A stretch of 64,000 bases of DNA from Centroberyx gerrardi (GCF_048128805.1 NC_135999.1:18286190-18350189); one strand, 5' to 3'. Shown: positions 22,422 to 33,818, counted from the first letter of the stretch. Translations and numbers: made by a program. Notes: a model not told the origin generated them from the sequence alone.

Positions 22422-25400
22422 CATTAATAATAATAATAATATTATAATTCATTATTACATTTAATCCAGTCCTACACTATAGACTAAATCCCTTAGATTC
22501 AACCCTATCCTACTCCCTTAACAGCTCCCAAACCGAAAAAACATGAAAAATCTGTGTGCTAAGTTTCTGCTGTATTGTGGTAAAAGATTCCATGTCCCCC
22601 GGACAGAGAAAGTTGATCAGGAGTTTTCCCGAGAACCGCCCAGGGACGATTTTGGCATGGCACCAAGGACAACATTCAGAGGAGATTGGGGGCTCCAGGC
22701 TTAAGGATTTTGACATGATATATGGACATGGGACAAGCAAGCAATTGTCTAAATCAAATCTTGTCTAATTCACTAATGGTTCTCTCCCGCTATCTGCCTG
22801 GAACACCTACTGTATGTCCTGTGAGATGTCTGCAGAAGATCACACTGCCATCATTCGGAGCTCATATGTTGACAGGAAAGAGTCTCCCTCTCAGTCAGGA
22901 TCCTCCCTACATAACATCAGGGAAATGATGGCCAACATGGTAGAATAACTGTCTGAGCCCATCCAGCTATTGTAGCATCCTCTGGTGGGGAAACTGAAGA
23001 CAGTGCTCTCCAGTAGAGCCATTCATTCAGTCTGTGTTTTGACTGTGTTCTACTGATGCTGATGGGAGAGGGAGTCCCACGAAGTTTGAAGGACTTTCTA
23101 AAATGACCTAATCTTTGTTTTGTTTTGGGGTTTTTTTGCAGAGGGGGCAGTGACCAATCCCCAGGCTCAAATCATCTCTTAACCATTGTCCCTGACAGTC
23201 AGGAGGACCGGATCAAATCCATAAAATCCAGAGCTATTCTGAGACCATTACACTCTCTTCAAAATCCTGTGGTGAAACAGCTGGTTGAGTGACATCATCG
23301 GTCACATCCTGACACCAGAGAGGTCTGTGAGCCTGGGCAAGAGCTCTGCCCTCTTTGCAACTGTGAAAACACACAAGGTCAAAGTTGTAGTGATGGTAGT
23401 GAAGTTACACCATGACACCATGTCTGAAATATCAGTGGCTACGATTATGGAATGACATGAGACTCAGGAGGACTCACCTCCCTAGGCACTGAGACTAAAA
23501 CATCAAAGATAAGATAGTTAAATCTTCCTCTCATTGATGCAGTGATTCCAGTGATAATGCCCCCATCAGCTTAGTCTCCTTGTAACTTATTACTGTAAAT
23601 TGTTTGTAGTACATGGCTGCATATGGCAGCCAGGATGAGCAAAGTGGGCAGCAGCAGGATTTGCTGAGAGGATTGCCTTTCAATTATGTGAGGCCATGGG
23701 TCAGTCAGAACCAGGCGTACCCTTCAGATCTGAATGTGAATAGGCTCAGTAAATCACCAAATACCCATTTATACAGCACTAGACCATTGCCTCAAGCTTC
23801 CACACAGTTCCACACAAACCAAAAGAGCCACCACATATCACTTCTAAGTAATAATAAACATAGTGTTTGTAAGCACTATGGAAAATAAGAGAAAACAGTG
23901 AGAATGCCAGAAACTGATTTAAAAACACAGTTACATAAGAATAATCCAGACAATAATCTTCACCCAAGCTCAGACCTTTCTGTGATCTGAGCCATCACTA
24001 TCCCCACAGAATAGCCATAAACCGAAATATGTCTGCTTCTTGGTATTGGTTTTCTAGTAATCAGATTAACCTAAAAAAAAAAAGTTTTTTTAATCCCAGT
24101 GAGAAATGGAAAAAATACCTTTGTCGTTTTTTGTTTTACCTTCATTTACTCTTCCTATGAAGTTGTTGTCCAAAGGTACACTGACCAAACCAAATTGCTT
24201 ACAGGAGAATTTATTAAGCTGTACTAAAGCATCTATACCCTCTTTTGCTGTTTTGGGGTATCTTGGGAACAAAGCACTTAACAGTGCTACCTGTGAGGTT
24301 CTTGGTTGCTGGCTGGTCTGTCTTCTCCTCTATGGGTGGCGGGATTACTGCTGCTGGTGATGATGCAGCGCTGGATGGTTGGTCCTCTAGGGGCATTTTG
24401 CTAGTCATGGTGTGCAGAGTTGTATTGGAGGGGAAGGATCCAGGAGAAACAGTGGAAGCTTTGAGAGAAGAGGATATAGAACGACTGGTGAGGAATACAG
24501 TGTGTAAAAGAGTGCATATAGGAGAGGGGAAGCATCACATTAAATGCTGGATCTAATTGTCCATCTAAACATCTGAAATCTTAAACAGTCGGGTGTTGTT
24601 AGCTTGTGGACAAAAACATTAGTATTGGACATGGACTCTCCATGGTTATTATACAAGACATGTTACACAGTCCCACTAATACACTGTCCAGAGAATGCAA
24701 ACAAAGAAGAGCTTCTTTTACAGTGACATACCGTTGAAATTTATTTCATACAAAATGCCTAATCCTGCTGATCTTACATCAAGCTTGTTTCCCCAGGGAG
24801 AGAATTTGAAGAACAGAAGATAGAGACTGTTGCTTAGCCAAAACTTACAATCTAGGACTTTGAGATCGACCTCCTGGTGGAAGACTTTGAAGGTTCTCTC
24901 CAGTCCACAGTTGTATCTCCCTGCGTCTGTCTTCTCCAGTCTCTTTATGGTCACGGTGAAGACTCCCTCTCTCCTGTCGACCCCCATGCTGTATCTCCCT
25001 CGCTGTACAACACTGGACTTCTTCCAGTCCGTCTGAATGACAATGTTTTTGTTGGAGCAGACTCCTTTACAGAAGTACATGTTGTAGTTATTGGAGCCGC
25101 TGTCTGTGGTCCATTTACTGGAGCACAGGATGGAGACGTCTCCTCCAACATACCCACTCACCTCCACCACCACGGAGGCCTCCACACACACGGCTGTGAA
25201 ACAAAGAGCCAGGTTACACCTAGCTGACTAAAGCTTGTTTTATACTCTGTTCTGAGAGGGTTTCAGACGTGTTCAGACGTGTTCTGAAGGTCTGTATAGT
25301 TGGATGGACTGAAATCAGATGTTCATATGTGTTGATTAATTGGTTAATGGGGAAGTTGATTAAAAGAAAATCACATACTACTTAATAGATATTAACTCTG

Positions 25401-26612
25401 AATGAAAGTTATAAAAAAATACTTTCTGTGAGGAGTAATGCATTATTGTAGGCTACAAGTTGTATCACTCTATCGCATATTAGGCATAGTGATTATGTTT
25501 TTCAAGTACTGTAGTTTGTTTTTTCAAATAGAAAATATTAAAGAGTGACATCACACTGCCATACAACACAATTTCAGATTATATAATGTGCATATAACAT
25601 TCTGCGACTCGAAAAGTAGCTTTTGTCAATTGAAAAAGTAACTGTAGCCTAATAACACTTTATAAAACAACAATTACTTATTCATGTAATGTTACTAGAC
25701 AACACATAGTTACATGAAAGAAGCTGGGTCAATAAGCTGGGACCAACAACTCTGGTTAAGGTTGACCTTTGAGTCTAACGATAGGCACATTCCACTGCCA
25801 ACTCTAGTGAAATCTATTAATAGCATGCAGCCAGAGAACCAGAGTTTATTTTTTTCTGGGTATTCAGTGATTCAATGTAAACTTAGTTGTAGAAAAAGGA
25901 AATAAAGCTTTAAGTTTTATCTTGGCTTATCTTACCTCAGTTTGCATTGTTTCCTTCCATTGTTTAATTGAATTACACAATATTTATCTGGAACAAATGT
26001 GATTTTATATATCATATTTATTTACGAGATGCTACAACTATGCCTAGCGGTTCATTCAACTATATATCAGTGATCAGTCTCAAGATTATGTTGTTAAATT
26101 TGGATATCAAATCGTTTCAAGTTATTTTCTTAGTTGTTACAACACTTATTTCAAAATCAAGTGCATTACAACATGCTAAAGTCAATTGGAATGCAAAAAA
26201 ATATTTTCAATTAATAGTTATCAAAATGACAATTACCGGTTAAAACATCAGAATAATCCATTTATTTTTATAACCACAGATTGCAGAAGAGTAATCTATT
26301 CAAGATGAGGAATTGTTTGAGACAGCCAGTAAATTACAAATTAGTCACCGTATGGACTACTGAGTCCAGTTCACCACTCTACTCTGAACTTAAATGCAAA
26401 TGTTTCACACCAATTCACACCAATATTTATTCTGCAATAACCCACCCCGAGTAGATAAACCATTTTAAGATAGATAATGCTATCACATCCATATGAAAGA
26501 TAATATTCCATTCAGAATGTCACTTATAACAAATAAAACATAATGATATGAATGAAAGACAACAAGACTCACCTGAGAGGAAACACAAAATGCCAATATG
26601 AATAATCTTCAT
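19522..26612 (-). CDS. CD300/pIgR-like receptor 5 (expanded by transposon-filled intron)
   Basis: Exons in coding order: 26573-26612 (signal peptide, MKIIHIGILCFLS), 24849-25193 (Ig V), 24291-24458 (Ser/Thr/Pro-rich stalk), 20059-20154 (transmembrane), 19834-19877, 19522-19683 (tail). Phases fit across all six exons, giving 284 residues, although a 4.1-kb intron with a LINE separates stalk from membrane exon. The V domain has SILCSSK, MYFCKGVC, GRYSM and DAGRYNCGLE; Asn replaces the usual Trp of YWC. The membrane span is VVIIVSVSLALLVCAIIPIIF. The tail ends with SQYASAYQALDPK; SAYQAL is a single ITIM-type motif close to the C-terminus. An overlapping out-of-frame ATG lies just upstream of the chosen start. 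The join across the long intron is inferred from phase and the absence of other matching exons. Confidence 0.72.
19914..19942. repeat. (GT)n microsatellite
   Basis: A GT tract in the intron between the transmembrane exon and the first cytoplasmic exon of receptor 5. Confidence 0.9.
21112..21350. repeat. Diverged direct repeat, two units
   Basis: GTCAACTCAGTATACAATGA at 21112 recurs as GTCAACTTAGCGTACAATGA near 21266. The GTGGCCACCAGAATCACCAC stretch recurs downstream as well. The unit is about 150 bp and diverged. It lies in the long intron of receptor 5. Confidence 0.6.
21630..22430 (+). mobile_element. 5'-truncated L2-like LINE
   Basis: The plus-strand frame encodes FFHLRNIAKIRSVLNF, then IIHAFISSRLDFCSALF and LRLQCVQ, and after frameshifts SLHWLPV-like and LHDLAPSY-like segments. 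These are the C-terminal end of an L2/Maui-clade reverse transcriptase ORF. The 3' tail TGTGAAGCACTTTGTAACTT and AAAGTGCTATATAAATAAAG ends in ATT trinucleotides. It is inactive: truncated, frameshifted and internally deleted. It lies inside the long intron of receptor 5. Confidence 0.8.
22431..24290. other. Rest of the receptor 5 long intron
   Basis: No exon supported. Short frames at 22556-22768 and 23613-23888 have no family resemblance and no matching splice context. Old unrecognised repeat sequence is likely. Confidence 0.5.
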
Positions 26613-27392
26613 ACTTCATCCAGGTCAAAGCAAACCAAGAAGCTTCCAGCAGCAGATGACAAGAATGACTTACTTCAAGGACGCTTGCAGCGGTCTGATT
26701 CAAGACAGTCATCTGATTCAGTGACATAAAACATAAGCGCCATATAGATCCAGAAAAAGTACAATGATCTGATTGTACAGCAAGTCGGCAAAATGGCTTG
26801 TTTTTCTTCCTCTTGTGCAATCATTAAATGGGAATGATTCAGTTTTCCCACTTCTTTCAACTGCAAGTGTTTTTTTTTTTCTTTTTTGAGGATACTACTC
26901 CATTTATCAGCTCCCCGTCCCCCCTCTCTTTTTCACTCCGTTCCAAGAGTCAGCTCATGACTCTGCTATAAATTCTTAGCTTGAGTGTATGTGTTTATTG
27001 TTCAGCCTCTTGCAGCTTGCTCTGTGTGTGCGCCTCTGTGCATACATGGATCTGGAGGACATTGAGATAAACAAGCGGTCTGCTGACAGAATCACGGGTA
27101 TCAGTAGGTCCCCTGGTCATGATCTGGAGCCAACCCGCTTTCAGTTGGCACAAGCCACAGTCTCGTGGCTCTTCACCTGTGAGACTCTCTTCTCTAAACT
27201 GCCATGGAATAGCTTACAAAATGTTATTTTACAGTTATTTCATCCCTGTCTTACATACAGTACACACATACAGTATATGAGCAGCTCGTCTTATCTATTC
27301 ACACCCTGCAGCAAGATCTTCATGTTACACTTATCATGATCGAATAACTTTTTTATAGAAATGAAAGCGAGACATTTTTGTCAGAGAGAACC
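26613..27392. other. Promoter side of receptor 5 and spacer to dnajb1
   Basis: No gene was seen. The segment separates the receptor cluster from the dnajb1 3' end, so the boundary between immune and housekeeping regions falls here. There is a poly-T run at about 26871-26887. Confidence 0.5.
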
Positions 27393-27398
27393 TTTATT
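27393..27398 (-). terminator. Candidate dnajb1 polyadenylation signal
   Basis: AATAAA on the minus strand, about 1.75 kb 3' of the dnajb1 stop codon. If used, it gives a long 3' UTR (29147 down to about 27375) that contains a TTAA-flanked transposon. Confidence 0.5.
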
Positions 27399-28378
27399 TC
27401 CAATGACACAAGAGCGGTTTGCATGGCACAGTGTAAATTTTCCATCTTTTGCATATTAAACTATCATTTTGATCAAAATATAATCTTGCTTAGTAAACAG
27501 AACACCATATTGGTCATATTTATTGCATGGTCATATAGCATTAGCCTATGAAATACTGCAGTCATTGAGGGAAAGCATTTTCCCAAGGTGCAATTTACAC
27601 TGAGATGGATGACAGACTTTTGTACACACAGCTCTTTGGTTTTTAAAGGGGCAAGTAGAGACGGTGATAAAAGAAAAAATATGATGAAAACTTAACACTG
27701 ATTGAGTCTAAATCCATTACCATCAGGAACATGTCAGGGAAGGTAAACTAGGTAAGTATTGGTTTGCTCAAGTCAATATCCTAGGTTACTGCATAGACAG
27801 TATTTGTATTAGCTTCATGCTAGGTTTAAAAAGAAAATACCAGAAACATTCTCTCTGTCCCCCCATAATAATGTCTTGGAGTGCTGTAGTGATACACATA
27901 TTTTACTCTTTAGTACTTGGAGTAAGACATCTTATGGAATCTAATAAAAAAGTGCTACAATAAGCAGTATTGCAACTTTCTTCCTATCAAAGAATAAAAC
28001 AAACTTTACAACATCCCACACACACAACAGAGGCAGACCAGCCAACAGTCCTCTTCTTCTTAAGCTGGTCACGACAGCACAGCTGCCTCGAACGCTCAAA
28101 CTTCCCCAAGGAGACAGAACAAGTAAATGTGTTCTGATGTCAAATGAGGGTAATCTTTTGCCTCAGGTAAAAATCTATCTCCACCCTGACACACGCAGCA
28201 TCTCATGGAGTCCTGAAATAAAATCCCCACTCAAATAGTACATTCACCACAAATCCATCCATCCACCCAAAATAAAAAATGCCGAAAGCAAAAATACAGC
28301 GCGCCCTGGATTAAGAATACACCCCAAAAAGGGATGCAGTGATCAACCCAGAGTACCCTAACATTAACAGTATCCTAC

Positions 28379-28938
28379 TTAAACCTGCAATAAGTGATAT
28401 CAGACCTTATAACCAATCCTGAAACTAACGTGCGCTATGTGGAGACTTCATTGAGACATAATGATATAAACCAATATCCACACAGCAGCCAGCTGTGTGG
28501 CTGTTTTCACCTCTTTTCTAACGCTTGTTGTCAAATTCGGCTCCAGAACAAAGCTCCTCCCGGGCCATTCAGTAGCTTTTCATTTTTGTAAAACTAGCTT
28601 GGCTCCTCCCTCGCTGTTTAAAAGTGGCCCTCTCCCCCTCCCATTCCTGAAAAGTGTCTAGTAATGGTGGAATCAATGAAAACTTAGTAAACTAGTAACT
28701 TGCTACCTACCTCTTATTGTCATTGTGGGACACGTAACGGCAAAGCGAGACTGGTAACCGGCCAGACTTCTCCGCGGGTACGTTTAGCTTAGCTATTAGC
28801 ATTTATGCACGGTGCTTTGAAATGTTTGTCCTTTGTAGGCCTCCGTAGTGCAGTGGCTTTGCTGTGTGTTATTTACAAATATATTGCGGTTTCTGTTGTC
28901 CTCTAGATGTCCGAAAATTTCGCTTATTGCAGCTTTAA
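28379..28938. mobile_element. Non-autonomous DNA transposon with TTAA flanks
   Basis: About 552 bp between two TTAA sites. The termini are inverted: the left reads ACCTGCAATAAGTGATATC and the right, reverse-complemented, reads AGCTGCAATAAGCGAAATT. No transposase frame is present. TTAA duplication is typical of piggyBac-type insertion, but the termini do not clearly show the piggyBac CCC start, so the superfamily is left open. It lies in the presumed 3' UTR of dnajb1. Confidence 0.75.
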
Positions 28939-29147
28939 GATAGAAAAAGGAAGCCAAAGCTGAGAAAACACATAAGTGTACACAGAGGACGAACTGTCCC
29001 AAGAGCCTGTCTCTTATATTGTCTGTTGTAACCTTCCAGTCCATAAGGTCTTCCTTGTGATATCTGACAGTCATTCATACTTGGCAGCTTTGCGTATGAT
29101 ATGGAACTCTTTCCTTTAAGGAAGTCCTGGAGTTCCTTTCTTCAGGT

Positions 29148-31959
29148 TTAAGTTGGTGGGAGCACCTGGGCAATGGTCTCTCTGGCACTCTGGCTGAGCC
29201 TTTCTGGAAACTTCACCTCGTACTCCACTACCAGGTCACCACGACGGTCAGGGCTTTTGGGCAAAGGCAGCCCCTCACCATTAATGCGCCGCTTCATCCC
29301 TGGCCGCACTACATCCTTTGTTGTCACGGTTACGGTCCTGCCGTCCAGTGTGGGTGCGTTGACTGTGCTGCCGCACAAGGCCTGAGGAACCGAGAGAAGG
29401 GAGAATATGAATGGGGGAAGGTTAGGTCACTAAATAATATCAAGCGTTAACATGATTTGTCACCAACTTTGTCCTACTAATAATTTTCAGTTGAAATCTG
29501 AAAACTAATATGTAACCAATCGGTACTTTGGTTTAGTCCTCAAGTAATTTGACTAAGCTGTATTTTACAACTGAAAACTGACATACTAGCTCTAAGATTG
29601 AAAACCTAACTTAAAGTGATGTTGAACTTTGATAGTACTCCTTTACCAGAGCACCGGAGCAACAGATAACAGAGAAGCACCGATTTTGGGGTTATATCAT
29701 GTCCAGGAAGCTACACAACCCAAGGTACTACCGAAGTTCAACATCACTTTAAATTTCAAGTTTTTAGTTTCTTCCCTCCTTACTAGATTTAGAGTGTCTT
29801 GGACTTTGTGCATACAGCTCAAGAGTTAACTTTTTTCTCACTGGAGGTTTTCAATTTCAGAGCTAGTATCTCAGTTTTCTATAGATTTGATTCCTGTTCC
29901 CAAAGAGCACCTATAAACCTAAGGACTTCACTATTTTTTCTCTTAATCTCTTAATCCACAAGAGCACCAAGTGTTCCTTCTGTCTGTTTTTTACTACCAT
30001 TAGTGAAGATAAATTCAAAACTGGTGTAATCCTGACTTACATCTCTGAGGGAGACCTTGGCTGGGTAAATGATGTCGGAGCCATCACGCCGGAACACCGG
30101 ATGTGGCTTGTCTTTTAGAACAAAGACCACATCAGCTGGAATGTTGGTGGCAGTCTCGTCCCCCTCTTTGGGAAACGTGATTTTGGTCCCCTCCTTCCAC
30201 CCCCTCTTTATCTCCACCTCCAGGATCTTATCCTCTGTTCTTGTCGTTCGCCTGTCGGGGTTCAGCCTTTTATGGGAGATCTTCATTTTCTTGGTGCAAC
30301 CGGAGAACACTTCCTCCAAGGTCACCCGTAGGTTGTGGACCACAGGGGGGTCCTGCTGCCTCGTCAAGCTACTGCTGCGACCGCCCATTCCTCCCATTCC
30401 ACCCATTCCTCCCATTCCTCCCACCCCCCCCATACCAGTGCTGAAGGAGCGGGGGAACCCTCCCATTCCGCTGCCCCCCATGCCTCCCATCCCGAAGCGG
30501 GTGAAAGGGTCTGTGTCCATGTCCTCATCCATGCCCCCATTGCGGCCGCCAAAGAACTGTTCAAAGGGGTTACGGCCACCGAAGAACTCTGCGAAGATGG
30601 CATGAGGGTCGCCCTGGAAGGTGTAGCTGAATGTGCCAGGACCACCAGCGCCCCCACCTGAGGGGCCCCCACCTTTCAGACCTGGATGAGAGAGACACAG
30701 AGAGACATAAGTGCCTGCATTGCTAAGTGTAGTTCATAAAGGAGAATACAGTGTCTTTTAGAGTAATAACCCATTTACTTCTGTCTACACGTGTCATTTT
30801 GCGATGCCTGCTGTATATGTCACAATAAAGTTTGTAAGGCGACATGTTTTAGAGAGGGATTATTTCCTTCCACTTCTTTCTGTGGGTGTCAGGTGATTGA
30901 CAGTAAGCAGAGCACAAGGCAATGCGTGCACTGATATGAAAACACTTAACTTGGGCACAACAAAGAAACACTGATGAAACGGAAACTCGGACAAAACCAA
31001 ATTAAGGCTTCATGTTTACTGTGATGGATTATCAAGTTTGAGCAATTTCCAAGTCTGTGGAAGTTGTTGTTCATACTGTACAAAACTGAATGGCAGCAAA
31101 TGGCTTTTTCTGAAGGTAGGAAAACAAGGTCTGACATCTCTAACTACGCTGAGTGCAGACAACACCAAAAATGATGTGACACAAACTTTAAAAAAAAGGT
31201 AGCCTATTATCCTTTTGACAGCAACTGTTCATCATGCCGGTAAGGTACAGCGTCTGTCAAACAAAAACAGGCCTCTCACCAGACCACACTTTGACCTGTT
31301 AACCTCTGCCTGGAATCTGCTCTCTGTAGCTTATAACCAACTGTGAAAACCTTGTTGACAGGTGTCAAGGTGTTAACCCCGCCCCCTCGTGACGTGAATA
31401 TAAAGAACCTTCCAGCTTCCAGCCTTCCACTTCCGTTGTCACAACCAATCACAGGGTTACGTTTTTAGTCGGCTATCCGTTTGTGCAGCTTTGGATTCTT
31501 GTAGGAACATGCAATGTGTACTTTGCTGCTTGCAGAGCCTCGCCTTTCCTGGCTTTGAAACAAGCCCCGACCGAAAGAGAGATTAGAGTCACTGTTTGGA
31601 GCACATAAGCCTGTTTGGTCCCATAGATGGCTGATAGCCTAGCCTAACTAACCAAACTTCCCAATATTCATAGTTTCACAGGGTCTTTCATTCAAGTCAG
31701 CTGTTGGGGAAATAGATACATTGTTAAATTATTCATGGAGCACCTTACCGTCTTCACCGAAACGATCATAGATATCTTTTTTCTTCGGGTCGCTCAAAAC
31801 GTCATAGGCTTCCGCTATTTCTTTGAATTTGTCCTCGGCCCCCGGAGACTTGTTTTTGTCGGGATGGTAGCGCAGCGCCTGCTTACGATAGGCTTTCTTT
31901 ATATCATCTTCCGAAGCGTCTTTCTTAATACCCAAAATGTCATAATAGTCTTTGCCCAT
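29148..31959 (-). CDS. dnajb1: DnaJ (Hsp40) subfamily B member 1
   Basis: Cytosolic and nuclear co-chaperone that loads clients on Hsp70 and stimulates its ATPase. Exons in coding order: 31749-31959, 30041-30681, 29148-29381; 361 residues against 340 in human. The J domain occupies residues 1-70 with HPD at 32-34. A Gly/Phe region follows ([17 protein letters not shown]), then an unusual Met-Gly-Gly-rich stretch, then the two beta-barrel client domains ([30 protein letters not shown]) and the dimerisation end ([17 protein letters not shown]). The chosen start MGKDYY matches the family and has A at -3 and G at +4. An in-frame ATG three codons upstream has a weaker context. A heat-shock element lies about 180 bp upstream. 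The gene faces away from tecr, as in human 19p13. Confidence 0.95.
29573..29879. mobile_element. Nested foldback elements in dnajb1 intron 2
   Basis: Outer arms: GAAAACTGACATACTAGCTC (from 29573) and its near reverse complement ending at 29879. Inside them a second inverted pair spans about 29611-29753, with TTAAAGTGATGTTGAACTT on the left and AAGTTCAACATCACTTTAA on the right. This looks like one MITE inserted in another. Confidence 0.7.
31377..31449. promoter_or_regulatory. Promoter-like motif cluster in dnajb1 intron 1
   Basis: Within 73 bp there are a GC box (31377-31386), a CRE-like TGACGTGA (31390-31397), TATAAAG (31399-31405), an inverted heat-shock pair GAACCTTC (31405-31412), an ETS core CTTCCG (about 31430) and a CCAAT box (31445-31449). 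Such density in an intron suggests an internal promoter or enhancer. The direction of any transcription is not clear from motif order. Confidence 0.45.
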
Positions 31960-32135
31960 TTTGACCATCGAGCTGTCTGTTGTGTAAAGCTGTTGAGAAC
32001 TTCAAAAGTGCGTCCTTGGCAGTTGCGCTAGATTGCATTTAACTCCGCAGACAGCGGGTCCGGTCCGTCCTCTACCTCACCACCGAGCGCTTCTCCTCCC
32101 GTTCAGTCCCGGCCATTTTATTTTGAAGCCGCGTG

Positions 32136-32153
32136 GAAAGTTCGAGACTTTTC
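32136..32153 (-). promoter_or_regulatory. Heat-shock element upstream of dnajb1
   Basis: GAAAGTTCGAGACTTTTC fits four alternating HSF pentamer cores spaced by two bases (GAA, TTC, GAC in place of GAA, TTC). It is about 180 bp upstream of the dnajb1 start. An AATAAAA TATA-like stretch on the minus strand (about 32115-32124) lies between it and the gene. DNAJB1 is a classic HSF1 target, so function is likely. Confidence 0.75.
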
Positions 32154-32159
32154 CATCAC

Positions 32160-33818
32160 CATCACGAATAATCTGAACGGTGACAGACGGGCACTTGGGC
32201 AAAGAGAATGGCACGCCTATTGTGGTGTCACATGCTGCCTTCAAGTCTTGTCAGAAATATCTACATTACCATGTGGCTGCATATAAACGACCCGCAAAGT
32301 GAGAAAGTGACTTTGAGGATCATGGATCCATGTAAAAAAAAAAAAAAAAAAAAAAAAAAGATAAAAGTGATGTATTTTTATTATATGTAATTGTTTGGAA
32401 TTATACATAAATAATTCATATATTTTTGGAAGTTTCTACTTTCACTCCTAACTTTTAGTTGTCACATTTAGGCTAATAAATTACTAATAAAAAACATGTT
32501 ACATGCCTGATGCACATTTTCTTTGGTTGATTCTGTTGCTGTAGCACCAACTAACTCTATGCTGCTTGATTTCTAAAGTAAAGTAACAGACACAAAAAAA
32601 AAAAAAATGACGAGCTTAAGAAGAGCCCTTGAAGGCACCACTATTACAAACAAACGTCTACCTGAATGTTAGATATTATGTTGCAGTTAACGTTGCAGTT
32701 TCAGTGTTCACATTGAAATGAGTGCCAAACAATTACTATTAGTGTAGAATTTATCAATGACACATTCTGCTCGCTTTGGGTAATGGGATTTAATCAGCAA
32801 ATTTATTAGGGGAACATTTCACAGACAGGCCTTCGGATGTAACATAATAGATGTGTTTTACTAGGGGTGAGGCCACACACACACAAAATAATGCCTAGGC
32901 CCACTCACTACAGCATGGCCTGTTTTACGGGGTTTTCAGTGTTTTTAGGAAATTTGAAAATCAATCAGCAAATCAAAGCACAAAGTTGCAAAACGCACAA
33001 AGCACAAAGACTAGTGCTTTGATGACACCGTTCATACGTGTGTCTGTCAAATGCACAACCTGTTTTTCAAGGATGAGGGGTGTGTTGCCAGTTTGAAAAA
33101 GGCAGATAGTTTTTATGTACTGTAGGCCTATGTTTCAGGGAATCAATATTCAGAGTCTGCAGGATCTTCAATTTGGAGGTCCAGTCTTGGCTTATTTTCA
33201 GACATGAGAATAGACCTAGGCCTACTCCTATATGGCCTAAAGACCGATGTTGCTGTGCCAAAATTTGTCTCCCCTAAAATTGTTTCCCCCGTTGGTGTGT
33301 CCTGATTTTGTCCTTGGTGTGTGTTGTTTTGCTACTATAGGCCTACAAGGAAATTATCACTGGGGAAATGTGCTTTACTTAATAACTACTAATGTAGCCT
33401 ATCGCCCGACAACGTCCTTACACAATCAATGGACGCGTGTTCAGATAATAAGGTCACAAACAGGCGTGATCTCCGTTCATTATGAGGCAACCAGGCAGGT
33501 TAGGCTACTTTTTAACCCGCTCATCTCTAAAATGTTTCTAAAACGCATTTTTACCGTTTGAAAGCAAACACTAGGAAAACAATCCACAAACTTGAAATGA
33601 TTTTGCTCTTTTCTTCCCTGGTGGAGAATATAGCCAGGGAAACATGTTTATACAAAAACATTTAGGAGAAACAAATCTAGCACAACAACGACCTGAGTCT
33701 TCACCAGTTGGACCTCTAGGCCTGCGCAGTGCGCAGCAACGGACAGAACTACTATTCAAAGCCCAATAAATCCAATAAAGTTTAGCCTATCCCCGACCTC
33801 CCCATTTGCCCAAATCTC
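32160..33818. other. Divergent spacer between dnajb1 and tecr
   Basis: No exon was seen. It contains a poly-A run at 32334-32359 and AT-rich sequence. The proximal promoters of both genes lie at its two ends. Confidence 0.55.

Noticed and set aside
22556-22928. Overlapping plus and minus frames that might be a retroelement gag or small gene
   Set aside because: No motif could be identified and frames break quickly.
23613-23888. 91-residue plus-strand frame starting MAAYGSQDEQSG
   Set aside because: No recognised family, no splice or promoter context, inside an intron full of repeats.
26569-26820. Overlapping ATG frame (MKYEDYSYWHF) as the receptor 5 start
   Set aside because: It lacks a signal peptide and does not splice in frame to the V exon, unlike MKIIHIGILCFLS.
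26989-27339. 116-residue plus-strand frame next to receptor 5
   Set aside because: No recognisable domain, signal or neighbour logic.
30069-30661. Long plus-strand frames with Pro-Pro-Ile and His-Ser repeats
   Set aside because: Antisense shadows of the Gly/Met-rich dnajb1 exon 2.
31957-31968. Upstream in-frame ATG of dnajb1 (MVK before MGKDYY)
   Set aside because: Weaker initiation context and absent from the family; kept only as a possible minor start.
32331-32360. Poly-A run as the tail of a processed retrocopy
   Set aside because: No gene-like sequence or target duplication found upstream.
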